A stretch of 64,000 nt of DNA from Toxorhynchites rutilus septentrionalis (taxonomy: Eukaryota; Arthropoda; Insecta; Diptera; Culicidae): NCBI RefSeq assembly GCF_029784135.1, contig NC_073746.1:16568416-16632415 (forward strand). The letters are read 5' to 3'. This document shows, piece after piece, positions 11,076 through 22,817 of this stretch. The notes beneath the pieces are model-generated. The model was given only the letters and a program-made list of their open reading frames with translations. It was not told the origin of the DNA and searched no databases. Position numbers and translations under genes: made by a program. Within the stretch, counting starts at the first letter, position 1. Each line of letters begins with the position of its first letter.

Positions 11076-12378
11076 AAGGGTGTGTCACATCAAATTGCAT
11101 CACGGAAAAAACGCTGTAGAAATTTAATTTTTAGGAATTATATCTTCAGCTTTCGCTTATAATCAGATAAGAGTGTATAGATCACGTTGGCCATGCTTCA
11201 CTGTCAATTTTTCGTAAATTTGGAAAAATGTCGTCGAACGAAAAAGAGCGTCGTGAATTAATCCTGTGCACTCATTTCGAGAATCCGGAGTCGTCACATC
11301 GGGACATCGGTAAGATGCTGGGAATCGTCCAATCCACGGTCAGCAGAGTACTAAAACGATACTTCGAGAGCCTAATCATCGACCGGAAGGTGAAGAACGG
11401 CAAAAATGGATGCTCCGTCAGATCACAAAAAAAAGATCACAAGCGCGTAGTTAAGCAGTTTAGACGTGATCCGAGATGTCCGGTCCAGGATGTCGCCAAT
11501 AAGCTAAATTTGTCAAGTTCATTCGTCCAGCGGCCCAAGCAGCGGGAGGGCCTGCGTACATACAAGGTTCAGAAGGCTCCTAACCGCGACGAAAGGCAAA
11601 ACATGGTGGGGAAGACGCAAGTCCGGAAGCTGTACACCGAAATGCTGATGAAGCCGCATTTCCTGGTAATGGACGACGAAACCTACGTCAAAGCGGACTT
11701 TCGTCAGCTGCCGGGCCTATTGTTCTTCTCCGCAGAGGACAAATTCAGCGTTCCGGAGGAGATTCGCAAGCAGAAACTATCCAAGTTTGCCCAAAAGTAC
11801 ATGGTGTGGCAAGCGATCTGCTCTTGCGGAAAGCGGAGCGCCCCCTTCGTGATGTCCGGCACGGGAAACGGGCAGGTTTACCTTAAGGAGTGCCTACAGA
11901 AGCGCTTACTACCACTATTGAAGCAGCACGAGGGCCCGACCATCTTCTGTCCGGATCTCGCTTCGTGCCACTATTCAAAGGACGTGTTGAAGTGATACGA
12001 AGCCAACGGGGTCACCTTCGTGCCAAAGGAAATGAACCCGCCCAACGCGCCGGAGCTTTGCCCAATAGAGAAATATTGGGCGATTATGTAGCAGGCCCTC
12101 CGGAAGAACCCAAAAGTTGTCAAATCTGAGGCGGACTTCAAGAGAAAATGGATTTCTGTTCAAAAAAAACTACAACCTGACGTTGTACAGAACCTAATGG
12201 ACGGGGTAAAGAGGAAGGTGCGAGCATACGGGCTTGGGCTCGAAGTATGAATAAAAAAAAATGCCAAAAGTTGTCTAATAGTTGTCATTTTACTGTCTAA
12301 AATTTTCAAAAGGATCGGTCTACTGGGCGAATTTCTACAGAGTTTTTTCCGTGATGCAATTTAATGTGACACACCCTT
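11076..12378 (+). mobile_element. DD37E Tc1/mariner element, copy a
   Basis: A complete 1303-bp element. The TIR AAGGGTGTGTCACATC continues through GCATCACGG and AAAACGCTG for about 45 bp, and its inverse ends at 12378. TA flanks are at 11074-11075 and 12379-12380. The family recurs at 15091, 33282 and 36088. Belongs to the ITmD37E group known from mosquitoes. Confidence 0.92.
11228..12250 (+). pseudogene. DD37E transposase, copy a (two stops)
   Basis: Codes for MSSNEKERRELIL..., a helix-turn-helix N-terminus (HRDIGKMLGIVQSTVSRVL) and the catalytic blocks VMDDETYV and CPDLASCHY. It stops at TGA 11993 (where copy d has Trp/Tyr codons) and again at a TAG near 12089. Both differ from copy d by G-to-A or A-to-T type point changes. 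A 6-bp in-frame insertion lies near 11425. Inactive. Confidence 0.9.
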
Positions 12379-12380
12379 TA

Positions 12381-15088
12381 CCATTTTCAAATCGAATTTC
12401 AACTGATCCTAGAATTAAACAAAAGTGTGCGCTCTTAAAATAACAAATGCAAGTGAATTGAATAAAAATCTGGAGACGTTCGAGAGACGTAATGTAAATA
12501 AGCGAACAGACCTATGTATTTTGAACATATTCCGCGGGTACGAGCTCTCGCTTCAAACTGTCAAACGTACGGGCAAACACATGTTCTACCTAACCTTGAT
12601 CGCCAGAGTTTGCCTATGGCTAAACTGGGGAATAATTCGACATAGAGGTGATCTCTTGCCCCGCTTGTCGGTCCATAGGTGCCAGCAAATGCAACTCGCA
12701 CGATAAATTAAATTAAACGAGACTAGCGAACGGATTGTGGCCGCTCTCTTCTCCATAACAACTCTCTTCTCCAGACATCATTATCATAACCGTCATCACT
12801 TTTCGCCATATGTTTGACCCCGAAGGCGATGGGAGTTTGGTGAGCCTAGTGCATCCAGGAAGCAGTGCAGACAACCGACCAACGATAATGTCTCGAAGTG
12901 GCAAGCTGGAGCTGCTGGTGCTGCTGCACTGAACATAGAAAGAAAGTCTTTGGAGTTTCTTCGACACGAAGAGTGGAAGAAAGCCCTTTGGCGCACAAAA
13001 CCATTCGAGAAGATCTTCCCGGTCGTGAAAAAGAAAGAGAGTGTGGCGTGCAAAACTAATCAACATTGCACACTCCGACTTGTTGGGAAGTTTGTTGTTC
13101 TTTTTTTTCCTCCTATCGTGTGGATAAGCGATGGCAGTTCGTTTGGATTATTTACAACTTAAACTTGTCTTTCTCCGCTCCTACTCTTACAACGATTCCG
13201 TTTGTTGTGTGTTCGATGGAATTGCACACTTCTTGTGCTCTTGTGGATAATTGCATTTTCCTAGAAACTCCCGTTAGAGCTCTGGTGCAAATGCAGAAGT
13301 TGACGGTCGGAAAAGTGCCGACCCGTAAACGTTGTTGTACACACATAAGAAGTGATGCGAGAGGACACATAATTTGCCGTAAGAATATCGATCTGCAATT
13401 TGCATCCAATGTCATGTAATTAAGTGCAAAGCGAACGCGATACGATAGAGATCATTTGTTTGTCCCCATTCGGATGTGGATAAGCAAAAGTATCTTTGTC
13501 AATTGGCTTTTGCCGTGGGTTGATTAGTTGCACTAGCAGTTCGACATTGAAAATGGAAATTGTGTCATGGCAGTACTAATTACACAACGATTGATGTAAT
13601 TGGCTTTGACATCGACATCCATAGCAGTGTTGCTATCGTTAATCTATCGAACGTTCAAACTACGCCAGTTAACGATCAATGCAATGCTTCCTTGTCCTAA
13701 AGATTACCTCTACCTGTTAGGTAACTCTTGGATCCATAATTGAGTGCAACACAAACACTCCATTTTCAGTCTGAAGCATCCGCTTGAAGGAATACACTAA
13801 TACGCGACTAATCGATTCCCATTATTTTGTATGGATTTATGTTGCACCTTTTTCATCCGACACGCTGAATGCAACCTGCTTACTCAAAGCTTGCCACCTG
13901 TTGATGGGTAAGATAAGCTGATTTCCATAAAGCGCTCTCAACCCCTCATGCATTATGGAAGACGCATGATCGTTTGCATAGGACTCGTATTGAAATCGAT
14001 AGAAAATATGACGTTAAAACCGTCATCTTAACGACCCTGTCGAAGGTTCCAAAGAGACATTTGCATTTGGGAAATGCATTATACCCTGTGTCGTATAAAT
14101 TATTCCATTAGGGCGGCGCGTTTATCCATCAATAATCGTAAATAGCGCTTTCGAGGTGCGACTTGTGAAAAACACAACCGCGAATTAACGCCTTTCATAA
14201 ATTCACATCGATATTTTCTTCAGTGCTCGATCACGCAGTGCCTACTTTGTGGCCACATAATTGTTGCTCATTGAGCGAAATTTAGCAACCCCTCTTCGAT
14301 CCGTCGACTGCTTTGCTCACCTTCTTAAAACACTCGTGCCGCCATTGCTAATTGCTTCCTGTCGCGTTGATTTGTGGCAGCGCATTGCATTGTTTCGTTG
14401 AGCTTTTTTTTTTGCTTCTGGTATGAAGACTTGCGCCGGTGACACATCGGCACCACATCCTGTGTATCGTTCCTCATTCGTCGATGTTCTGAATCCGTGT
14501 CAACGCAGCCACAGCCGCGGTCGCCATATGTTTCAGGCGCGCGATTTTTTATCGCAAATCTCGCGTGAAGATGGCTGCAATTAAACGGCTGAGAGGGTCG
14601 TATTCTGTGGGGCACTGATCTGGTTGTGGGGACTTTTACAGTAATCATTCGATAACTGAACCTAGTTTAACTGGACTGCTCTTTAACTAGGCGAACTTGA
14701 CCTGGGCTTTGGCTCAGTTAAAAATCAAAATGTCGTAAACAATTGACGTCATGAAGATTTGCTGTGAAGGGCATTCGAATGTAATTCAAGGTGTTAAAAT
14801 TATTTTCGCAAACATTGTTTGAATTGCAGAAAAACAATTTCCCAAAATTATAGATGCTACTTTTTATTCTTACAGCGCTGATCGATTCTAATTATGATCT
14901 TGTGTCTTCCCACACTTCTGTAATTTTTGATGAACTGCAATGAATGTTAATTGGTCTTAAACCGCGATTTCACTTAGGCCACATGTAGATGATGAAGAAA
15001 ATCTCAACCTTTCTGAATCGGTCGCGTTGCTTCGCAAACAAAAAATCTCCAATTAAGACGTGGCAAAATGGTTCTCGATTTCCCACCA
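12381..15088. other. Unique-looking non-coding DNA
   Basis: About 2.7 kb between two DD37E copies, with moderate GC and no repeat shared elsewhere that I can see. Overlapping open frames at 12713-13066 on both strands lack any domain character. Possibly intronic or regulatory host DNA. Confidence 0.45.
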
Positions 15089-15090
15089 TA

Positions 15091-16266
15091 AAGGGTGTGT
15101 CACATCAAATTGCATTACGGAAAAAACGCTGTAGAAATTCGCCCAGTAGACCGATCCTTTTGAAAATTTTAGACAGTAAAATAAAAACTATTAAACAACT
15201 TTTGGCATTTTCTTTTTATTCATACTTCGAGCCCAAGCCCGTATGCTCGCACCTTCCTCTTTACCCCGTCTATAAGGTTCTGTACAACGTCAGGTTGTAG
15301 TTTTTTTTGAACAGAAATCCATTTTCTCTTGAAGTCCGCCTCCGATTTGACAACTTTTGGGTTCTTCCGGAGGGCCTGCTTCATAATCGCCCAATATTTC
15401 TCTATTGGGCGAAGCTCCGGCGCGTTGGGCGGGTTCATTTCCTTTGGCACGAAGGTGACCCCGTTGGCTTCGTACCACTCCAACACGTCCTTTGAATAGT
15501 GGCACGAAGCGAGATCCGGCCAGAAGATGGTCGGGCCCTCGTGCTCCTTCAATAGTGGTAGTAAGCGCTTCTGTAGGCACTCCTTAAGGTAAACCTGCCC
15601 GTTCACCGTGCCGGTCATCACGAAGGGGGCGCTCCGCTTTCCGCAAGAGCAGATCGATTGCCACACCATGTACTTTTTGGCAAACTTGGATAGTTTCTGC
15701 TTGCGAATCTCCTCCGGAACGCTGAATTTGTCCTCTGCGGAGAAGAACAACAGGTCCGGCAGCTGACGAAAGTCCACTTTGACGTAGGTTTCGTCGTCCA
15801 CTACCAGGCAATGCGGCTTCGTCAGCATTTCGGTGTACTTTCGTCGCGGTTAGGAGGCTTCTGAACCTTGTATGTACGCAGGCCCTCCCGCTGCTTGGTC
15901 CGCTGGACGAATGAACTTGACAAATTCAGCTTATTGGCGACATCCCGGACCGAACTTCTCGGATCACGTCTAAACTGCTTAACTACGCGCTTGTGATCTT
16001 TTTCACTGACGGAGCATCCATTTTTGCCGTTCTTCACCTTCCGGTCGATGGTTAGGTTCTAGAAGTATCGTTTTAGTACTCTGCTGACCGTGGATTGGAC
16101 GATTCCCAGCATCTTACCGATGTCCCGATGTGACAACTCCGGATTCTCGAAATGAGTGCACAGGATTAATTCACGACGCTCTTTTTCGTTCGACGACATT
16201 TTTTCACATTTACGAAAAATTTACAGTGAAGCATGGCCAACGTGATCTATACACTCTTATCTGATT
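15091..16266 (-). mobile_element. DD37E element, copy b (one end missing)
   Basis: The 3' terminus (AAGGGTGTGTCACATC, TA at 15089-15090) is intact. Homology stops at about 16266 (CTTATCTGATT), so the 5' terminus seen in copies c and d is absent. The truncation joins unrelated sequence. Confidence 0.88.
15220..16199 (-). pseudogene. DD37E transposase, copy b
   Basis: Starts at the ATG complementary to 16197-16199. A TAG replaces the Glu of the RYFEN block near 16062, and about 38 bp missing near 15840 breaks the frame before the first catalytic block. The remaining 202-codon C-terminal frame (15220-15828) keeps VVDDETYV, FWPDLASCHY and LRPIEKYW, the full DD37E triad. Confidence 0.88.
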
Positions 16267-16609
16267 CTTTGGTGAAAAGAATAGATAAGAAAAAATTGTA
16301 CTTACGTATTTGCCGCCGCAGCGCAATTTTTATCATGAGTTTATTATTTCGTGATGAAATTTATTTTGAGATCAATTTAATGGGGCGAAGTCCCCATTTA
16401 ACGAGGATAAGGTATCGAGGCGGTACCAAGCTGCCGAGGTGACGCAATCCGAGTAGGTCGCCGACCCGCCGTCGGAAGCGGCGGTCTCTCGCAAGCAAAC
16501 CTGTGTTCCACCGATTGCCCGGATTGTTTGAAACATGGGAGACGGTCCTTTAGTCAGGTCCGACCGAGCGTTAGCGAGTGAGAGTGTATTATTTGAATAT
16601 ATCCTTCTT
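16267..16609. other. GC-rich segment with short inverted repeats
   Basis: Contains GGGGCGAAGTCCCC (16381-16394) and GCCGACCCGCCGTCGG-type stems, in sharp contrast to the AT-rich surroundings. Directly precedes the TTCGGGTA minisatellite. No protein recognised. Confidence 0.4.
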
Positions 16610-16885
16610 TTGGGTAAGTGTCGCTTTCGGGTAGATGTTACATTAGGGTAATTGTTACATAAGGGTAACTGTCGCATTCGGGTAAATGTTACATTCGGGT
16701 AAACGTTACATTCGGGTAATCGTTGCATTCGGGTAAATATCGCATTCGGGTAAGTGTCAATTCGGGTAGATGTTACATTCGGGTAGCTGTCGCTTTCGGG
16801 TATTTGTTACATTCGGGTGAGTGGAATTCGAGTGAATGTCTTTCGGGTAACTGTCATTCGGGTGAGTGGGTTTCGGATAAATGTG
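16610..16885. repeat. TTCGGGTA minisatellite
   Basis: About 15-16 degenerate units of 14-19 bases built around ATTCGGGTAAATGTTAC. The block ends in GGATAAATGTGACACAACCA. The inverse of this edge (TGGTTGTGTCACATT) begins a short block of the same motif at 38573. Confidence 0.75.
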
Positions 16886-17274
16886 ACACAACCAGCTGTT
16901 AGAACGGTGTTTCAACACCTCACTAATTTGCTTCGATAGTTTATTTTCAACTGAACAATTCACTACATTGATTTAGCTACTACTGAACAATTTCACTACG
17001 ATGGTAGATTTGAAACTGAACATTTCACTATGTTGGTTGATCTGTAACTGAACCACTGTACTTTTAAGACTGAACGATGTACTGAACATTTCGTGCCCTA
17101 TTTATACGGTACACGCTACAGTAAATTCTATTGTTGCATAATTGCTCGGGTATTCTAGAATATTCGTTATAAACAATGGGACTTTGTTTTAAAGCAGGTT
17201 CGTTTCCATGCGTTCCTATCCTATGACAATTCGATTGTTATTGTTTTGATTATACAATGTTATTGTTGTGATGA

Positions 17275-17510
17275 GTGTTTGTGTTTCCTGTGAATGCTCG
17301 TTGTGACCATTATGTGCAATCTAAAAAGTTCCCGAAGAAACGGGTAAGTACCTTTTGTTATGCATTTAGATTAATATAACAATATTGATATTGTTGCAGG
17401 TTATTGTTCCAGATAAAAAGGTAAGTGACAATAAGTATTATTTTATATTCAAATTACTAATCCCTTTCTAATCCCTTTTCCAGGTGCGGATCCAGGATAA
17501 AGTGATTTGA
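17275..17510 (+). CDS. Possible spliced C-terminal exons of an unknown protein
   Basis: An open stretch 17275-17343 ends at CGG|GTAAGT. After 56 bases a TTGTTGCAG acceptor precedes a 21-base stretch (17400-17420) ending AAG|GTAAGTG. After 63 more bases, with a CTAAT branch-like motif and CCCTTTTCCAG, comes a last piece 17484-17510 ending in TGA. All three pieces keep one frame with phase-0 junctions, and the predicted tail is Lys/Val-rich (KKVRIQDKV). Both introns have mosquito-like minimal lengths. No family was recognised, no upstream exon was found, and the reading could be chance. Confidence 0.25.
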
Positions 17511-17642
17511 AATTAAATCGATGTGTCGAATCCGTGCCGATCCGTAACAAAATGTTTTAGGTTTTATCTCATTTTGTTTACTACTTCTGAATTTTAAGGT
17601 ATAGAATTGAATGCTTTCTAATTTTAATTAGAAAAAAAAACA

Positions 17643-19064
17643 GGAAGTGGGTTATATCTATGGTATAACCGCAAGGGTGACGTAGGACTATCGTTGATTT
17701 AGTGATCATTTGTTTTTATTTGCATCTGAATCAATTCTGAATGAATGAATGAATGAATATTGGGGAGACTTCGAAAACAAAATTCGAAGAGCGTTACGTT
17801 GACGGCACAATATTAAGCAAAAGAAGAAATCACACGAAAGTTGTATAATACATAATACATTGCTTGTATTGTGATATGATTTGTATTCCATTTCCAATAG
17901 ACAAAATATCTGTTGCATCAAATCATTCTACATAATTTTTGCGTTCGCTCATCCTTTATCAAAACACCCATTCCTCGTTTGAGAAATTGTCGTTTTCCAG
18001 TGCGCGTAGAGCGGGAATTCCTTCTTAAGATTCATTGCACCTCTAATAAATTGCCGAAAGACGTGGTCTTACGTTGATCGCACTAGATTGAAAAATCACA
18101 AAACCAAATGTATTTGGTCGCAGTATTATATGGATAGAAAACATAATGAACTCATTCGCTTGAATGTAATTTTCAATTCCAATTTCAATACAGATTATTT
18201 TTCAGCAACGATAACATCTTTCCGGAATCTTCTCGACGCTGGATGGCAACCAAACGAAAATAGTTGCGCGCGTGTATATGTGTGTTTGGCGGCTGCTCCG
18301 ATGTCTCCGATGTTTTTCGATGCTGATACTCTCTTGGTCGCCTTCTCTTCTCCTTCTGATGGATCGGCTTTTCTGCGCTCTCTCACAGTTCCAAACAAAC
18401 TGAATGCATTTCACGTCAGGCTAGGCCAGATAATGAATCACTCGATCCTTCGCCATCCAGCTCGTCCAGCTCGTTCAGTAACGATGTTGTCTTGACGATG
18501 TCCTCACGAAAAATAAATGCGTTTCATCACCAAAGGATCGCTTAAGTTTGCTTTTTGTCCGTGATTGAATCGAGAGAAGGTGTGGTTTACGATGACAATT
18601 TGGAAGGCAAACTAGAGGCGAATGATGGCATCACTCTCCACCTGATGAATTCCCTTCTGGCCTAAGGTGCACAAACAGGCTCTTGGTGACACCGTTCATC
18701 AGCGCTTTCATGATAAACGAAGTTAGCTCCACCACAGCAGCAACAACATGCTTCAATCGCTGTTCAATTATGACTGAGTGGATTTCCGAGCGGCGCTCGC
18801 TTATACACCGATTGGTGATTTCAATAGCCTGTTTTGAAAGCAATTTTAAGGCTGTTGAAACAAGTTTTTGGACGAAAAAGTAACAAGTATATAACGCGTA
18901 GATATTTTATCGTTCGAATGAAGTGTTTATCATCCCTTTTCGTTCGGTTATTTAGGAGCTATTAACGCTCAAAATCTCGGTCTCCGGCGTAACGCTTTCG
19001 TTTTCGAAACTTTGATTTTACACCCCGGCATAGAAATAAAAGACGTAGTCCTACGTCAAAAATA
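17643..19064 (+). repeat. GACGTAG repeat family, copy A
   Basis: One end carries a hairpin (GGTTATATCTATGGTATAACC-like, 17650-17670) and GACGTAGGAC. The other end carries GACGTAGTCCTACGTC at 19043-19058, preceded by CCGGCGTAACGC and a TTTTACACCCCGG block. The same end modules occur in inverse order at 51845-52821, and internal pieces match (GATTTCAATAGCCTG, AAAGCAATTTT). The middle holds no recognisable protein. Confidence 0.6.
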
Positions 19065-19096
19065 TGAAAATTTTAGAATAAATTATAGCTTTTTTT

Positions 19097-19292
19097 AATA
19101 TCATCCAGTTTTGTTCAGTTTTTTATATGTGCGCTTCGGTTTAATCCATTTCAAAACTGTAACATACAGAAAACTAAATTAATGAGGGAAAAGGATAATA
19201 TGTATACATTATAAAACTATTTTACATGAAATGGATAAAACTGAAGCACACATATAAAAAAAACTGAACAAGACTGGATATTATATTTTTTT
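19097..19292. repeat. 196-bp hairpin element
   Basis: ATCCAGTTTTGTTCAG ... GCTTCGGTTTAATCCATTTC in the left arm pairs with GAAATGGATAAAACTGAAGC ... CTGAACAAGACTGGAT in the right. Arms are about 60 bp around a spacer of about 70 bp. A small MITE-like foldback without coding capacity. Confidence 0.65.
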
Positions 19293-22040
19293 AAATTAAT
19301 TTTTTTCGAAAATCGTTTTTTTCGGATTCATTTGTTTGGCTGGATCAAGGAATAAAAACTGGAAAAATCCAGTTCAAACTGGAACAATGGCAACTCTGGC
19401 CGCAACTTAGACAAAATGATTGTAGCTACGGTTGTTTTCGCATCGATATGGATATATTCAAACTGTGCTTTGGTGCTAATCTACTTCCTTCTTTTAGACG
19501 GCAAAACTAGGGGAACTAAAATTAAACCAATCAAAACGTCGAATATATTATCATTGTTATAGATGCGCAGTTATAGATTTTCCAATCAATTGGTGGAATC
19601 ATATTTGCGATCTACCTAGAAATGGTCTAGTTGTATCGTAGGAAATTTTTCATTATTTCTTACATGTTCAGTGTATAGATTATCATTTTACCATTCATAT
19701 CTTCCGGTTAAACATAGTCCTACGTCAATAAGTATAAGCATTTCTTCTTCCAGCAATATTTATTTCTTAATTTCCTACATACTATAAAATATATTTTTCT
19801 TAGTATTTGTAAATCATCTCAAGTTCGTTATCCGCAGATGGAGCGTACCTTATCTGTGTTTCATACATATGCAATACAAAACATATTTGATAAGTTGCTA
19901 GTAATAATATTCAATTAAAAACGAATCAATTATATGAAGCATTTCTCCGTAGTCTCCGAAGCACGGAACACATTGAAGTCATTGAAATCCATCCAAACAG
20001 TCAACACAGAGCAGCGTTTTATTTTGCACACCGCGTGGCTCGCGACTAATGCAAATCGTTGGCACACTTCGCACTCGTTTATTCCGCTGGCCATATGTGC
20101 GCAAATTTGATTGTACTTTGCTATCCATCCATCCGTCCATCCGCCGTCAGCCTTTTGATGGATAAATTGAAGACGTCTGTTTGGCATAATTTAATTCAAT
20201 TGCACTTTATTGCTCAACTCGTGCGTTGGTGATGAGTTGAAGACCGACGCTGGACGCTCCCGGATTTATTTATTCCCTGCTCAAAGTTCAAGTGATGCTT
20301 ATAATTCGGCATTTAAAAAATAACCTCTTTTGCGCCTGGGACTCCAAAACTGACGCATGAAATCTGATGAGCGGAAAAAAAGTATGTGTCCCCTGAAACC
20401 CGACTCTGATTGCTCGCCTTCAATCATCGTTTCGAGCGCGTTCCAAATTCATCACGATTCTAATGTTTCGCTCGTCCTCCAAATCTCTTTAAACATCTGC
20501 TCGAAATCCCACTCTGCCGAGCCGTAATTCCCAACAAGAGCATTCATTGATTCAATTATGTCACATCACACCGCCGAATGTCGTTAACGGGAGGAATCAG
20601 AGCAAACGGAATCGTGTCTCATGCTTCCAGCTGTTCGTTCATAATCTCCCACTCCCATTCCGAGCGCCTAAACGAATGCGCTGCAAATGCTATATCACCG
20701 GTTGACAAATGAATCCGTCCGGCTTTTGGCAGCGCAGCGCATACATCCGAATGTACGCTCCCGAATTTCGAGAAGTGCCGAAAAAAATATCACGGGAAGG
20801 GACCATTGTGGACAAAGGATTCCTAATGATTGTTGTATTGCTTCGGATCTAAACGTGCCGTTTGCGCCTCGAAACGGATTATAAACAATCGGTGCTTCCG
20901 GTGTCGAAATAGAGAAGGCGCAAAAAATGGTTCTGCTGCCAAAATGGAAGGGAAAAAGTACAATTGCTTGGAACAATTCCAGAGCGCAGCAATTTTGGGA
21001 ACTGTCGAATGCGTTGAGTTTCGAATTGTTCCACAAATCACGCTGAGTTGGCATAATTGCTGCTACTATCTGGAAAATTAAGATGAAATCAGCAACATCG
21101 CAGTAGGTATATTGCTATATCATCATGAGAATGAGATGAGAAAGAAAAGTTGAAAGAAGTCAAACAGTTTAAGATATATACAATGCTAAGATCGCCTTAC
21201 GTTCTGGAGCCACCGGGTTCTCACCCCGAAAGATCCATGGTGCGTTCATCCATCAAAACGCTGTTTATCATATTTTCCACACAAATCAATCGCGATGATG
21301 TATAGACACTAATTGAGACAAGAGCGTATGTAAATCCATGCTGGAACGAACCGCCATAGAGCGCAAATATGTTGCAAACACTCACCCAAAGTGTGACCCC
21401 ACGGCACAACGATCGCATATCCCCACTCCAACCAAAGCCCTTGGCTTGGAGCTTATTCAGTCAGCCGTCGCGATATTGATCGCATATATTTCTCAATTAA
21501 CTCTCGCCCATAAATTGACCGCGATCCGATCGGCGAAGTGCGCTCCTTATTTTTCACACCCACGCCGGGTGAGGGCGACGCAAATCATTTCGCGCGGTGA
21601 TCCGACTAAACTGTCGAACGCTAGTGAATCCAAAAATTAAAACCCTCCGACAAACCGCCTACATAGTATGCCCAATTGTGATGAAACCAAAATGGAGGGC
21701 TTGTAAATTGGATTTGTTCAATAACGGATGGGAAAACGTAAAGTGCTGTGGAATTTCATTATTGTTCTCGACATCTTCGCGGTAAACAAACATTTCATTG
21801 CCATTGCCATCGGACGGTTGTTGCCGAAGTGTTGCCAATGTTGAGGAGTTTCAATTCAATTCAATTTATCTGCAATTTAGAACTCATTTTTATTAGCCTT
21901 TTAGCAGGAGTAATGGGGCATGTTCGTACAGTTTTTGGTAAAATAGTAATAATACTACTAGTGAGTAAATAGTTTTTTTAGCTCGTTTTAGTAACGGGTG
22001 AGTCATAAGTAGTCGGGCAAAAAGAAAACACGTTTGGTAA
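19293..22040. other. Unique-looking non-coding DNA
   Basis: About 2.7 kb. The part at 20200-21800 is relatively GC-rich and looks like single-copy host DNA. Short frames at 20695-21054 and 21338-21640 have no domain character. A lone TAGTCCTACGTC lies at 19706. Confidence 0.45.
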
Positions 22041-22158
22041 AAACGTAGGATTACGTCTTTCGGGAACATATTAGGGGTACAAATTGAAAAATGAAAATCG
22101 ATCGCATCGTGAAAAATGTCCAATTCTACACGCTTATAGCTCAGTCGTTTTATAATGG

Positions 22159-22275
22159 ACTAGCTGACCCGGCGAACATTCATTTTGTTAAATGAATTCT
22201 GACGAACATTCTTACTAAGCAAACGCTCGTGGGATCAATCACATAACTCGCAATTGATTGATCTTCTAATTGGCC
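22159..22275 (+). repeat. Dispersed CTAGCTGACCCGGC repeat, copy 2, left part
   Basis: Starts ACTAGCTGACCCGGCGAAC and follows copy 3 (43381) through TTGATTGATCTTCTAAT, then is cut by the LTR retrotransposon. The repeat resumes near 37588 with the expected downstream block (CCTACTACTTCTACCAAAAC). Confidence 0.6.
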
Positions 22276-22402
22276 TGTGGTAGATGACCCTCACCAGCTA
22301 CACCCATGGGAGTTCATTTGATTATTGTTTGCGCGAAGGTTCGTTCCTTTTGAACGAACTGTACCAACGCGATCGCACGATGAAAGAATGTGCTGACATG
22401 CA
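22276..22402 (+). repeat. 5' LTR remnant
   Basis: TGTGGTAGATGACCCTCACC through GTGCTGACATG matches 36039-37463 once DD37E copy d is removed. It stops at 22402 where gag begins, so the LTR's 3' part, the primer-binding site and the gag start have been deleted. It holds the uninterrupted version of the TA site into which copy d inserted (22323-22324). Confidence 0.65.
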
Positions 22403-22817
22403 AGACAAGATTTTTTCTCAGAGCAAGAAACCCATCGACGCTCAATAAAGCAATATCTGATGCCTTAGAGTGTACTACAGGAAATTCTAAGCCCCATGAA
22501 GATGTTATGTGGTTTTATTCCAATTCATCGAAATCGAACAGAGGTCATTACAATGGAAACCGTGGATCATGGCGAGGTCGTAACCGTGGTTTTCCAACTA
22601 GAGGTAATATCGCGGTAGAGGCAACTACCAACAAAATAATAGATTTCAAGCTAATTATCGGAGAGGTAATCATCATCAACCCAATGAAAACAGACCAAAC
22701 CAAGAAAAAAACAATGACAACAATCAAAACAATAACCATATCAATCGAAATAACAGCAATCGTGGACGACAACAAACTAATCGGCACGCGAATGTAGCTG
22801 AGGAACAAAACGTTAAT
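22403..22817 (+). pseudogene. gag C-terminal part (capsid end and basic tail)
   Basis: The open frame carries an RARNPSTLNKAI motif typical of the end of gypsy-class capsid, then SNRGHYNGNRGSWRGRNRG, a Gly/Arg/Asn-rich nucleic-acid-binding tail in place of a CCHC knuckle. A frame change occurs near 22610. It is interrupted at 22817 by LINE-A and continues for about 15 codons after 25340, ending at TAA near 25380. The N-terminal half is deleted. Confidence 0.7.

Noticed and set aside
12713..13419. Overlapping frames of about 85-117 codons on both strands
   Set aside because: Mutually overlapping, no domain features, no start context or splice pattern favouring one.
16372..16963. Minus-strand frames with repeated Pro-Asn-Val-Thr-like peptides; CRISPR-like look of regularly spaced repeats
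   Set aside because: The block is a degenerate 14-19-bp minisatellite with variable period and no unique spacers. The period is not a multiple of three, so the repeated peptide is not in a consistent register.
18195..18883. Possible histone-like or other host exon within GACGTAG copy A
   Set aside because: Several alternate frames on both strands were read for histone motifs; none matched convincingly.
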